Below, one piece after another: positions 1 through 7,549 of a stretch of DNA of 64,000 nucleotides (position 1 is its first letter; every line of letters starts with the position of its first letter). Position numbers and translations under genes: made by a program. The notes under the pieces are model-generated. The model worked only from the letters and a program-made list of their open reading frames with translations, was not told the origin of the DNA and searched no databases. This DNA is from JAMXLO01 sp963799415 (GTDB lineage Bacteria; Pseudomonadota; Alphaproteobacteria; Acetobacterales; Acetobacteraceae): assembly GCA_963799415.1 (NCBI GenBank), contig CAWCXI010000034.1, positions 1 through 64,000 of the forward strand, given 5' to 3'.

Positions 1-1
1 C

Positions 2-88
2 AGCCGGCTGGCACTGTTCATCGGTTCCTCCATCGCATCGCTCGGCACGATGGTAGAGGCGCTTCACCTGACCGGTCCAGGGCAGTGA
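2..88 (+). CDS. C-terminal end of an unidentified protein (partial)
   Basis: The reading frame is open from the window edge to a TGA at 86-88 and encodes 28 residues ending LHLTGPGQ. The segment is hydrophobic (LALFIGSSIASLG), so it could be the last helix of a membrane protein or part of a buried core. Codon use fits the downstream genes. It lies 58 bases before the HMG-CoA lyase-like start on the same strand, so it may be the preceding gene of that operon. The family cannot be recognised from so little sequence. Confidence 0.4.
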   Translation, partial: SRLALFIGSSIASLGTMVEALHLTGPGQ

Positions 89-146
89 CCTTGGCATTCG
101 GCCCGCGCAGGTCTTGAATGGCATTCACCGTGAGAGGAGCGCCCGG

Positions 147-1103
147 ATGTCCGATTTCCCCAACCATGTGCAGATCAACGAGGAAGGTCCGCGCGAGGGT
201 TTCCAGTTCGAAAAGGGCCCGATCACCACCGACCGCAAGATCGAGCTGATCGATGCGCTATCGGAAACCGGCCTGAATCACATCCAGGTGGCGTCCTTCG
301 TCAACCCAAACCGCGTGCCAGGCTGGGCCGACGCCGACGAGGTCGTGCAGCGCTACGCGCGCAAGCCCGGCATCCACTACACCGCACTGTGGCTCAACCT
401 GAAGGGGTTGCAGCGTGCGATGGCGACCCACCGGCTCGACATCGAAGGCTCGTTCTCGCTGACCGCGTCGCCGACCTTCCTCGCCCGCAACCAGCAGCGC
501 TCGATGGAGGACAACATCCAGCAGGCGCACGAGACGATCAAGATGTACAAGCACCACAACATCCCGCTGAAGCGGGCCAGTATCATGGCGGCGTTCGGCT
601 GCAACTTCGAAGGCGAGATCCCGCACCAGCGCGTGCTCGACCTGATGCAGCAACTGCTCGACATCGCAGCCGAACATGGCGTGCAGCCGCAGGTGTTCTC
701 GCTCGCCGACACAATGGCCTGGGCGACGCCGAAGTCGATCAAACAACTGGTTGGCAAGGTGCGCGAGCGCTTCCCCGAACTGACGCTGTCATTGCATCTG
801 CACGACACGCGCGGCATGGGCGTCGCCAACGCGTATGCCGGTCTTGAGATGGGTGTTGCGATTTTCGACTCAACTGTCGCCGGCCTGGGTGGCTGCCCGT
901 TCGCCGCACACAAGGGTGCCGCTGGCAACGTCTGCACCGAGGACCTGGTGTTCATGCTGGATGAAATGGGCATCGAAACCGGCATCGACCTCGACAAGCT
1001 GATCGAAGTCGCGCGTCTCGCCGAGGACATTGTGGGCCATCCACTGCCGGGCTCGGTGAAAATGGGCGGCAGTCTGAAGACACTGCGCGAGAAGCTGCAC
1101 TGA
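147..1103 (+). CDS. Hydroxymethylglutaryl-CoA lyase family protein
   Basis: A 318-residue HMGL-like TIM-barrel protein. HMG-CoA lyases cleave 3-hydroxy-3-methylglutaryl-CoA, or related 3-hydroxyacyl-CoAs, to acetyl-CoA plus an acid. The sequence shows the metal-binding HLHDTRGMG stretch and the family signature GLGGCPFAAHKGAAGN with its conserved cysteine. The length is normal for the family. The ATG at 147 was chosen over an in-frame ATG at 114 because AGAGGAG sits 7 bases upstream and the next residues begin the conserved N-terminus. It is followed after 25 bases by the MmgE/PrpD gene, so the two are probably co-transcribed. The true substrate could be another branched hydroxyacyl-CoA rather than HMG-CoA. 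Confidence 0.85.
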   Translation: MSDFPNHVQINEEGPREGFQFEKGPITTDRKIELIDALSETGLNHIQVASFVNPNRVPGWADADEVVQRYARKPGIHYTALWLNLKGLQRAMATHRLDIEGSFSLTASPTFLARNQQRSMEDNIQQAHETIKMYKHHNIPLKRASIMAAFGCNFEGEIPHQRVLDLMQQLLDIAAEHGVQPQVFSLADTMAWATPKSIKQLVGKVRERFPELTLSLHLHDTRGMGVANAYAGLEMGVAIFDSTVAGLGGCPFAAHKGAAGNVCTEDLVFMLDEMGIETGIDLDKLIEVARLAEDIVGHPLPGSVKMGGSLKTLREKLH

Positions 1104-1128
1104 CACACACCCCGAGGAGCATCACATC

Positions 1129-2472
1129 ATGTCCCTGACCAAGACCCTCGGCCAGTTTGTCGCCGACCTGTCGCCCAACCGGCTGCCGGAAGATGCGGTT
1201 CGCATCGCGCGTCTCGGCTTCATCGACTGCATCGGCACCATGATCGCCGGCCGCCGCGAGGATTGTGTGCGCATCATGAAGCAGGTGCTTGCGCCAGCCG
1301 ACGGGCCTGCCACGCTGACCTTTGGCAAAGAGAAGAGCACCGCACCGGAAGCCGCCTGGATCAACGGCACTGCGGCGCACGCGCTCGACTACGATGATGT
1401 CGGTCTGCGCGGCCACCCCAGCACGGTGCTCGTTCCGGCGATCCTCGCCGAAGCCGAGACTATGGGGTCAACCGGCGCCGACATGATCGTCGCGTACGTT
1501 GCCGGCTACGAAACTTGGGCAGAGCTGTTCCGCCGCGATTCCGGCCTGCTGCATGAGAAAGGCTGGCACCCGACGGGCCTCTACGGTGCGGTCGGTGCCG
1601 CCGCTGCCTGCGCATCTTTGCGTCGCCTCGATGCCGACAAGGCAGCGCAGGCAATCGCCCTCGGCGCCTCGCAAAGCTCAGGCCTGATGGCCAATTTCGG
1701 CACGATGACCAAGCCGTTCCACGCCGGCAAGGCTGCCCATGCCGGCATCATGGCGGCGCGCCTGGCCGAGGCCGGCTTCACCGCCAGCACCGATGCGCTG
1801 GAACACCCGCAAGGCTTCCTACACGCGATCTCGCCCACCGGCACCGAGGACCGCACCAGCGAGGCGAAGCCCGGCGAGACCTGGGCCATTCTGACCCAGG
1901 GATTGGGCATAAAGAAATACCCCACCTGCTACTGCACGCATCGTGCGATCGACTGCATGATCGACCTGGTGAACGCGACGCCGATCAATGCGAATGACGT
2001 CCAGAAGGTCACCGTCAACATCAGTGATTATTTCGCCACGATCCTGCGCAATCACCGGCCGGAGACCGGACTCGCCGCCAAGTTCAGCATGGAGTTCGCC
2101 ATGGCAAGCGGCATTGTCGCGAAGCGTGTCGGTTTGCGCGAGCTGACCGACGAATTTGTCCAGCGCCCCGACATACAGGCGCTGATGCGCAAGGTCGAAA
2201 TCGTCACCACCAGCGAATACGATGCCGAACTACCCGGCGCCGCACCTCAAGATCAGGTGACAGTCGAACTCGCTGACGGCAGCACAATCGCCGGCGAGCC
2301 GGTGTCGCGCGCCACCGGTCACGCATCGCGTCCTCTGACCGAGGCGCAGATCTACGAAAAATTTGCCGATTGCCTTGATGTTGGTACCTCTGACATTCCG
2401 GCCGACGTGTTATTCAAACGGCTTTCGGCAATCCAGTCGATGTCGGCCCGACAGATAACAGCACTGCAATAG
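1129..2472 (+). CDS. MmgE/PrpD family protein
   Basis: A 447-residue member of the MmgE/PrpD family, which includes 2-methylcitrate dehydratase, cis-aconitate decarboxylase and iminodisuccinate epimerase. The all-helical N-terminal region carries the typical AHALDYDD segment near residue 84, followed by the GxHPS-like stretch GLRGHPSTV. Length and layout are normal. It lies 25 bases after the HMG-CoA lyase-like gene and has GGAG about 12 bases before its ATG. The pairing suggests a dehydratase or isomerase step acting on a small polycarboxylate or hydroxyacid next to the lyase. No methylcitrate synthase is nearby, so a prpD assignment is not justified. Confidence 0.85.
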   Translation: MSLTKTLGQFVADLSPNRLPEDAVRIARLGFIDCIGTMIAGRREDCVRIMKQVLAPADGPATLTFGKEKSTAPEAAWINGTAAHALDYDDVGLRGHPSTVLVPAILAEAETMGSTGADMIVAYVAGYETWAELFRRDSGLLHEKGWHPTGLYGAVGAAAACASLRRLDADKAAQAIALGASQSSGLMANFGTMTKPFHAGKAAHAGIMAARLAEAGFTASTDALEHPQGFLHAISPTGTEDRTSEAKPGETWAILTQGLGIKKYPTCYCTHRAIDCMIDLVNATPINANDVQKVTVNISDYFATILRNHRPETGLAAKFSMEFAMASGIVAKRVGLRELTDEFVQRPDIQALMRKVEIVTTSEYDAELPGAAPQDQVTVELADGSTIAGEPVSRATGHASRPLTEAQIYEKFADCLDVGTSDIPADVLFKRLSAIQSMSARQITALQ

Positions 2473-2493
2473 AGCTGCGAAACCGCTGTGGAC

Positions 2494-3462
2494 TCACGTC
2501 CACAGCGGATCGATCGGCCCCCTCCCCGCCAGCACCGCCGCTATGTTGTCCAGTGCCCGAAAGCCCATGGCGTTGCGCGTCTCCACCGAACCACTGCCGA
2601 TATGCGGCGACAGGATCACGTTGTCCAACGCGGCAAAGCGCATGTCGAAGTCGGGTTCAGAACGGAACACGTCGAGTCCCGCAGCAAACAACTGACCTGA
2701 CGTCAGCGCATCGAGCAGCGCATCCTCATCCACGAGCCCACCGCGCGACACATTCACCAGCACCGCCCCGCGCTTCAGCTTCGCCAATGCCTCCGCGTTC
2801 ACAATCTTGTCGGTCGCCGGGCCGGCTGGCGCGTGCAGCGACAGGAAATCGCAGTACGGCAGCATCTCGTTGAACGAGGCGAAATACTGCGCCCCTTGCT
2901 CCAGCTCCGGCGGCAACCGGTTGCGCGAATGATACAGCACCTTCATGTCGAAGCCGCGCGCCCGTTGCGCCATCGCCTGACCGATGCGGCCCATCCCAAG
3001 AATGCCAAGCGCCTTGCCGGTCACACGTACCCCGAGTAGATCGCCCTGACCGATGCGATAACGCCATCCGACGCGCATGATCTTGTCGTACTCGTACGCC
3101 CGTCGCGCCGCCGCCAGCAGCATCATGAAGGCGAAATCCGCGGTGCACTCGGTCAGCACGCCGGGCGTGTTGGTCACAGCCAGGCCACGCGCCTTCGCAG
3201 CCGCCACGTCAATATGGTCATAGCCGACGCTACTTGTGGCGCCCACACGAACACTCGCCGGCAGCCGTGCGATCGCGTCCGCGGTCAACGGCAGCGTATT
3301 GGTGAACATGATGGCGTCGGCACGGTGTGCAGTGGCCGCCTCTATCACCTGCTCTGCCGTCATGTCGTCTTGTCCGTCCACCACGAGCGCGTCGAATTCG
3401 TCCCGCGCCCGCACCACGACATCGTGCGGCATCAGAGCTGCAAGTATCAGGCGTGATGGCAT
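2494..3462 (-). CDS. D-isomer-specific 2-hydroxyacid dehydrogenase
   Basis: A 322-residue NAD(P)-dependent D-2-hydroxyacid dehydrogenase of the glyoxylate/hydroxypyruvate reductase group. Visible features are the Rossmann motif GMGRIG near residue 156 in the context LGILGMGRIGQAMA, the catalytic arginine in VNVSRGGLVDEDAL and the catalytic histidine in LSPHIGS. The start at 3462 is preferred to the longer frame at 3486 because GGGGAG lies 6 bases upstream. It converges with the MmgE/PrpD gene, with 21 bases between the stops. The exact 2-oxoacid substrate cannot be read from the sequence. Confidence 0.88.
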   Translation of the reverse strand: MPSRLILAALMPHDVVVRARDEFDALVVDGQDDMTAEQVIEAATAHRADAIMFTNTLPLTADAIARLPASVRVGATSSVGYDHIDVAAAKARGLAVTNTPGVLTECTADFAFMMLLAAARRAYEYDKIMRVGWRYRIGQGDLLGVRVTGKALGILGMGRIGQAMAQRARGFDMKVLYHSRNRLPPELEQGAQYFASFNEMLPYCDFLSLHAPAGPATDKIVNAEALAKLKRGAVLVNVSRGGLVDEDALLDALTSGQLFAAGLDVFRSEPDFDMRFAALDNVILSPHIGSGSVETRNAMGFRALDNIAAVLAGRGPIDPLWT

Positions 3463-3541
3463 CAGCGGCTCCCCATTTCGCCGCATCTTATCGCCAGGCC
3501 GATGGGTTGCGAATGGGCCAGCCCCGCGTCAGGGTGGGACC

Positions 3542-4675
3542 ATGTCTCGCACCATCATCATCGGCGGCGGCATCGTCGGCTCCTCTACGGCGTATTTCCT
3601 TGCCGGCCACGGCGAGGTCATCGTGCTGGAGAAGGACCCGACCTATCAGTTCGCGTCCACAACGCTATCCGCCGCCTCGATCCGCACTCAGTTCTCGTTA
3701 CCGCTCAACGTGCGGATGTCGCTGTTCGGCGCTGCATTTCTCGAAGCAATGGCAGAGCGTGTCGGCCTCGTCCGCCGTGCCTATCTCGTTCTGGCCGGCC
3801 CGGACGGCGAGGCCACGCTGCGCGCCAACCGAGAAATGCAACTGGCCGAAGGTGCCGAAGTCGCGCTGTTCGATGCCGACAGGCTCGCTGCGCATTTCCC
3901 GTGGCTGAACGCGGAGGGCCTGGCCTGTGCCACGCTGGGCCTGAAGCACGAGGGCTGGTTCGACGCCTACAGTCTGCTGCGCGCAGTCCGCGCCGACGCA
4001 ATCGAGCGTGGCGCACGCTACAGCCATGACGAGGCAGTGGCACTCGATGTCGTTACCGGCCGCGCCACCGCTGTGCGGATTGCGAGCGGTGAGCGCATGA
4101 TGGCGGACCATGTGGTGATCGCCGCCGGCCCCGCCTCCGGACGCATCGCCGCGCTGGCCGGCATTGCTCTGCCGGTCGAGCCCCGCAAGCGCACCGTCTT
4201 CATGATCCGCGCACCGCTGGACGGCTCCGGCATGCCGCTGGTGTTTGATACATCCGGCATGTGGATACGTCCCGAGGGCGACGGTTTCATCTGCGGTATC
4301 TCGCCCCCGACCGGTTCCGATCACGATCCCGGCGGCAATTTTGATCCGGATGTTGAACTGCTGGAAGACCCACTCTGGCCGTTACTGGCGCAGCGCATCC
4401 CTGCATTGGAGCAGTTGCGATTGCAGCGCGCCTGGGCGGGCCATTACGACATGTGCCTGCTCGACCACAACGCGGTGATCGGCGCGTTTCCCGACATTCC
4501 CAATCTTATCGTCGCATCGGGTTTCTCTGGCCATGGCGTGCAGCACGGACCGGCGACCGGCCGCGCCGTCGCCGAACTGATCCGCTTCGGCAGCTACCGC
4601 ACCCTCGATCTCTCCCCTCTTGGCTATGAGCGCGTGCGCGACAATCGCCCGATGTGGGAGAGCGTGGTGTATTGA
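3542..4675 (+). CDS. FAD-dependent oxidoreductase, DAO family
   Basis: A 377-residue flavoprotein of the D-amino acid oxidase/glycine oxidase/sarcosine oxidase fold. The FAD-binding motif IIIGGGIVGSSTAYFLA is at the extreme N-terminus, with the acidic ribose-binding residue in VIVLEKD. The C-terminal FSGHGVQHGPATGRAVAEL segment is typical of the family. The ATG at 3542 was chosen because the nucleotide-binding motif begins right after it; the longer open frame adds only low-complexity sequence. It diverges from the hydroxyacid dehydrogenase across 79 bases. Such enzymes oxidise secondary amines or amino acids; the substrate here is unknown. Confidence 0.85.
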   Translation: MSRTIIIGGGIVGSSTAYFLAGHGEVIVLEKDPTYQFASTTLSAASIRTQFSLPLNVRMSLFGAAFLEAMAERVGLVRRAYLVLAGPDGEATLRANREMQLAEGAEVALFDADRLAAHFPWLNAEGLACATLGLKHEGWFDAYSLLRAVRADAIERGARYSHDEAVALDVVTGRATAVRIASGERMMADHVVIAAGPASGRIAALAGIALPVEPRKRTVFMIRAPLDGSGMPLVFDTSGMWIRPEGDGFICGISPPTGSDHDPGGNFDPDVELLEDPLWPLLAQRIPALEQLRLQRAWAGHYDMCLLDHNAVIGAFPDIPNLIVASGFSGHGVQHGPATGRAVAELIRFGSYRTLDLSPLGYERVRDNRPMWESVVY

Positions 4676-4679
4676 GGGG

Positions 4680-5099
4680 TCACGCGCTCCAGGGGTCGAC
4701 AACTGGAATTGGCAAGTCGGCAAAGTGGCGCGTGTTGTGCGTTGCGAGAGTCGCGTGACCGGCGATTACGATGCCAGCGATCATCGTGTCACGCAGGTCA
4801 CCGGTGCGGCCGGCACGCCTCCGTTCCGCCATCAACAGCGCCGCGGCATTTGCCGCAGAGGTGTCGAAGGGCACGACACGCCCCTGGATGTCGTCCTCGA
4901 CCAATCGCTCAAACTCGATCTCCAGTGATCGACGACGGCGGCTCTGCGGCAATACCTCGATGCCAGCGCGTATCTCGAAAACAGTGATCGATGTCGTCCA
5001 AACTGACGGCTCGGCCTGACGATCCAGCCACTGCCTGACGGAAGCCGGGGGCCGCTGATACATCAGCGCCGAAATCACGTTGGTATCGAGAATGACCAT
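4680..5099 (-). CDS. fitB: PIN-domain ribonuclease toxin (FitB/VapC type)
   Basis: A 139-residue PIN-domain protein. The first acidic residue is in VILDTNVISALM, the second conserved acid is in TVFEIRAG, and the C-terminal acids are in GDLRDTMIAG. PIN toxins are Mg-dependent ribonucleases that are blocked by a cognate antitoxin. The start codon directly abuts the antitoxin stop (TGA then ATG), indicating translational coupling. Length and antitoxin type match the FitAB branch of VapBC modules. The stop is 4 bases from the convergent DAO gene. Confidence 0.88.
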   Translation of the reverse strand: MVILDTNVISALMYQRPPASVRQWLDRQAEPSVWTTSITVFEIRAGIEVLPQSRRRRSLEIEFERLVEDDIQGRVVPFDTSAANAAALLMAERRRAGRTGDLRDTMIAGIVIAGHATLATHNTRHFADLPIPVVDPWSA

Positions 5100-5351
5100 T
5101 CAGTCAAAGGTGGGGGGCTCGATAGCGTACCCCCGGAGCTCCGGTATCTCCTCACCCTCACGTAGCCCGATACCGGCGAAACGAGCCGCAATGCGGGTTC
5201 CAAGCCCGCTTCTCGGACGAATTTCCTCCTTCACCGCGTCACGCAGGATGGCACGCACCTCTTCCTCCATACTGTGGCCGTGCGCCTCGGCACGACGGCG
5301 CAGCTTTGCCTTCACCTCGTCGTCCAGATTGCGCACCACAAGTTGAGCCAT
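5100..5351 (-). CDS. fitA: Antitoxin, FitA/VapB type (Arc/MetJ-like)
   Basis: An 83-residue protein with an N-terminal ribbon-helix-helix region (AQLVVRNLDDEVKAKL) followed by the FitA-like helix HGHSMEEEVRAILRDAV. The C-terminal tail would wrap around and block the PIN toxin encoded immediately downstream. FitA-type antitoxins bind their own promoter as a complex with the toxin, giving autorepression. A candidate operator lies 11-26 bases before the start codon. The gene diverges from hyuA across 113 bases. Confidence 0.86.
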   Translation of the reverse strand: MAQLVVRNLDDEVKAKLRRRAEAHGHSMEEEVRAILRDAVKEEIRPRSGLGTRIAARFAGIGLREGEEIPELRGYAIEPPTFD

Positions 5352-5361
5352 CCCACTCTCC

Positions 5362-5377
5362 TGATATCATGATAGCA
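5362..5377. promoter_or_regulatory. Candidate FitAB operator
   Basis: Two adjacent 8-base half-site-like words, TGATATCA and TGATAGCA, form the perfect palindrome TATCATGATA at 5365-5374. They lie just upstream of the antitoxin start and overlap where its leader should begin. TGATAGCA resembles the half-site I recall for the gonococcal FitAB operator, but the expected partner at the usual 12-base spacing is not seen. Confidence 0.4.
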
Positions 5378-5464
5378 GAGCACAGACATGTGGCGCAATC
5401 CAGCGCTTGCCACGGCACGGCCGAACGGGTTCACTGCCTCATTCGAAATCAGTCAGAGGACTGG

Positions 5465-7549
5465 ATGCCTTCTGCTCGACTGGCCGTCGATATCGGCGGC
5501 ACCTTCACCGACCTTGCGCTCGAGCATGACGGCAGGCGCTCCACCATCAAGGTCCTCACCACACAAGTTGCGCCGGAACAGGGCGTATTGGCCGGGGTGC
5601 GCGACATCCTGCTGACCTCCGGCGTTTCGCCCGCGGACATCGGCATCGTGATCCACGGCACCACGCTCGCCACCAATGCGGTAATCGAGCGCAAGGGCGC
5701 ACGCACTGCGCTGATCACCACCCGGGGCTTTCGCGACGTGATAGCGATGGGCAATGAAAGCCGCTACGACCAGTATGACCTCAACATCGTGCTCCCCGAA
5801 CCGCTAGTGCCACGTTATCTGCGCCTTCCGGTTCCCGAGCGGCTGGACAACGAAGGCAACGTGCTCCTGCCACTCGATGCCGATGCGGTCCGTGCGCTGG
5901 TGCCATCCCTGCAACGAGAGCGCGTCGAAAGCGTCGCCATCGGTTTTTTGCACGCCTTCGTCAATCCGACACACGAGCGACGCGCGCGCGACATCCTGAC
6001 CGAGGCATTGCCGGACATTCCGATATCGCTGTCCAGCGAGGTCTCGCCGGAGATGCGCGAGTGGGAACGCTTCTCCACGACCGTCGCCAACGCCTACGTG
6101 CAGCCTCTTATGGCGCGCTATCTGCGCGAACTGGCGGACGGACTGCGCGGTATTGGCGTAACCGGTCCGGTATTCCTCATGCTGTCCGGTGGCGGCCTGA
6201 CCACGATCGAAACCGCGTGCCGTTTCCCTATCCGCCTTGTGGAGAGCGGTCCCGCTGGCGGCGCTATCTTCTCCGCCACCATCGCGCGGCAATGCGGTAT
6301 CGCCAACGTGCTGTCGTTCGACATGGGCGGAACCACCGCGAAGATCTGCCTCATCGATGATGGCAAGCCGCAGACGTCACGCGCATTCGAGATCGCGCGC
6401 GTCGGGCGGTTTCGCAAAGGTTCCGGTCTGCCGCTGCGGATTCCGGTGATCGAGATGGTAGAGATCGGCGCCGGCGGTGGTTCGATCGCGCATGTCGACA
6501 CGATGGGTCGCATCGCGGTGGGACCGGAGAGTGCCGGCGCCGATCCCGGTCCCGCCTGCTATGGTCGCGGCGGTACGGAGCCCGCGGTGACCGACGCCAA
6601 CCTCGCACTCGGCCGCTACGACGCCGCGCGCTTCGCCGGCGGCACGATGCGTCTGGATGCCGCGGCGGCACATGATGTACTGACTTCGCACGTCGCCAGC
6701 AAGCTCGGGCTCACTGCGGAGATGGCAGCACTCGGCGTCATCGAGATGGTGGACGAGAACATGGCCAACGCCGCGCGCGTCCATGCCATCGAGTCAGGCA
6801 AGACTTATGAGGGGCGCACGCTGATCGCCTTCGGTGGCGCCGGCCCGGTGCACGCGTGTCGAGTCGCAGAGAAGGTCGGCATCAGGCATGTGCTGGTGCC
6901 GTTGGGTGCAGGCGTTGGGAGTGCCATCGGTTTCCTGCGTGCACCCGTGGGTTACGAAGTTGTTCGCAGTCTTTACCAGCGATTTTCCAGCTTCGACGTT
7001 GTCGCGGTGAACGCGCTCCTCGCCGACATGGCAGCTGAGGCGATCGAGGTCGTCGCAGAAGGCAGCTTCGGCGCGCCGGTCACGCAGAGCCGCATTGCCT
7101 ATATGCGCTACGTCGGCCAGGGTCACGAAATTCCCGTCCCGCTTCCCGCGCGTCCATTAGGCGCAGATGACGTACCGCAGATACGCGCTGCCTATGACGT
7201 CGAATATACGCGCTTCTACGATCGCCCGGTGCCCGGTTCTGACGTCGAGATCATGAGCTACGCGGTGGTCGTGGCGACAGTGCCGCAGGACGATTTTGGC
7301 ACGCCGATCCCCGACGGCGCCGTGTCCGGACTGGACACAGGCCCCTCGCGGACGCAGCTCGTGCGCGACACGACGACCGGCGAAGTATCGCCATGGCGGG
7401 TGCATGACCGGGCGTCGCTCGCACCGGGAGTGCACATCGCCGGCCCGGCAATCATCGCCGAGGACGAAACCTCGACACTGGTCAGCCGTGGGTGGAGCGC
7501 CATCGTCAACGGCCTCGGCTACATCGAACTGACGCAGGAGAACGCCTGA
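5465..7549 (+). CDS. hyuA: Hydantoinase/5-oxoprolinase subunit A (HyuA family)
   Basis: A 694-residue HyuA-type ATP-dependent hydrolase subunit. The actin-like ATPase fold shows the phosphate-1 motif AVDIGGTFTD near residue 8, the central FDMGGTTAK motif and the glycine-rich EIGAGGGSIAHVD and AFGGAGPVHA segments. Subunit A, with HyuB, opens hydantoin or 5-oxoproline rings at ATP cost; some relatives carboxylate acetone or related ketones. The ATG at 5465 is preceded by CAGAGGA. The stop overlaps the hyuB start (TGATG), so the two are translationally coupled. The substrate cannot be inferred from sequence alone. Confidence 0.88.
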   Translation: MPSARLAVDIGGTFTDLALEHDGRRSTIKVLTTQVAPEQGVLAGVRDILLTSGVSPADIGIVIHGTTLATNAVIERKGARTALITTRGFRDVIAMGNESRYDQYDLNIVLPEPLVPRYLRLPVPERLDNEGNVLLPLDADAVRALVPSLQRERVESVAIGFLHAFVNPTHERRARDILTEALPDIPISLSSEVSPEMREWERFSTTVANAYVQPLMARYLRELADGLRGIGVTGPVFLMLSGGGLTTIETACRFPIRLVESGPAGGAIFSATIARQCGIANVLSFDMGGTTAKICLIDDGKPQTSRAFEIARVGRFRKGSGLPLRIPVIEMVEIGAGGGSIAHVDTMGRIAVGPESAGADPGPACYGRGGTEPAVTDANLALGRYDAARFAGGTMRLDAAAAHDVLTSHVASKLGLTAEMAALGVIEMVDENMANAARVHAIESGKTYEGRTLIAFGGAGPVHACRVAEKVGIRHVLVPLGAGVGSAIGFLRAPVGYEVVRSLYQRFSSFDVVAVNALLADMAAEAIEVVAEGSFGAPVTQSRIAYMRYVGQGHEIPVPLPARPLGADDVPQIRAAYDVEYTRFYDRPVPGSDVEIMSYAVVVATVPQDDFGTPIPDGAVSGLDTGPSRTQLVRDTTTGEVSPWRVHDRASLAPGVHIAGPAIIAEDETSTLVSRGWSAIVNGLGYIELTQENA

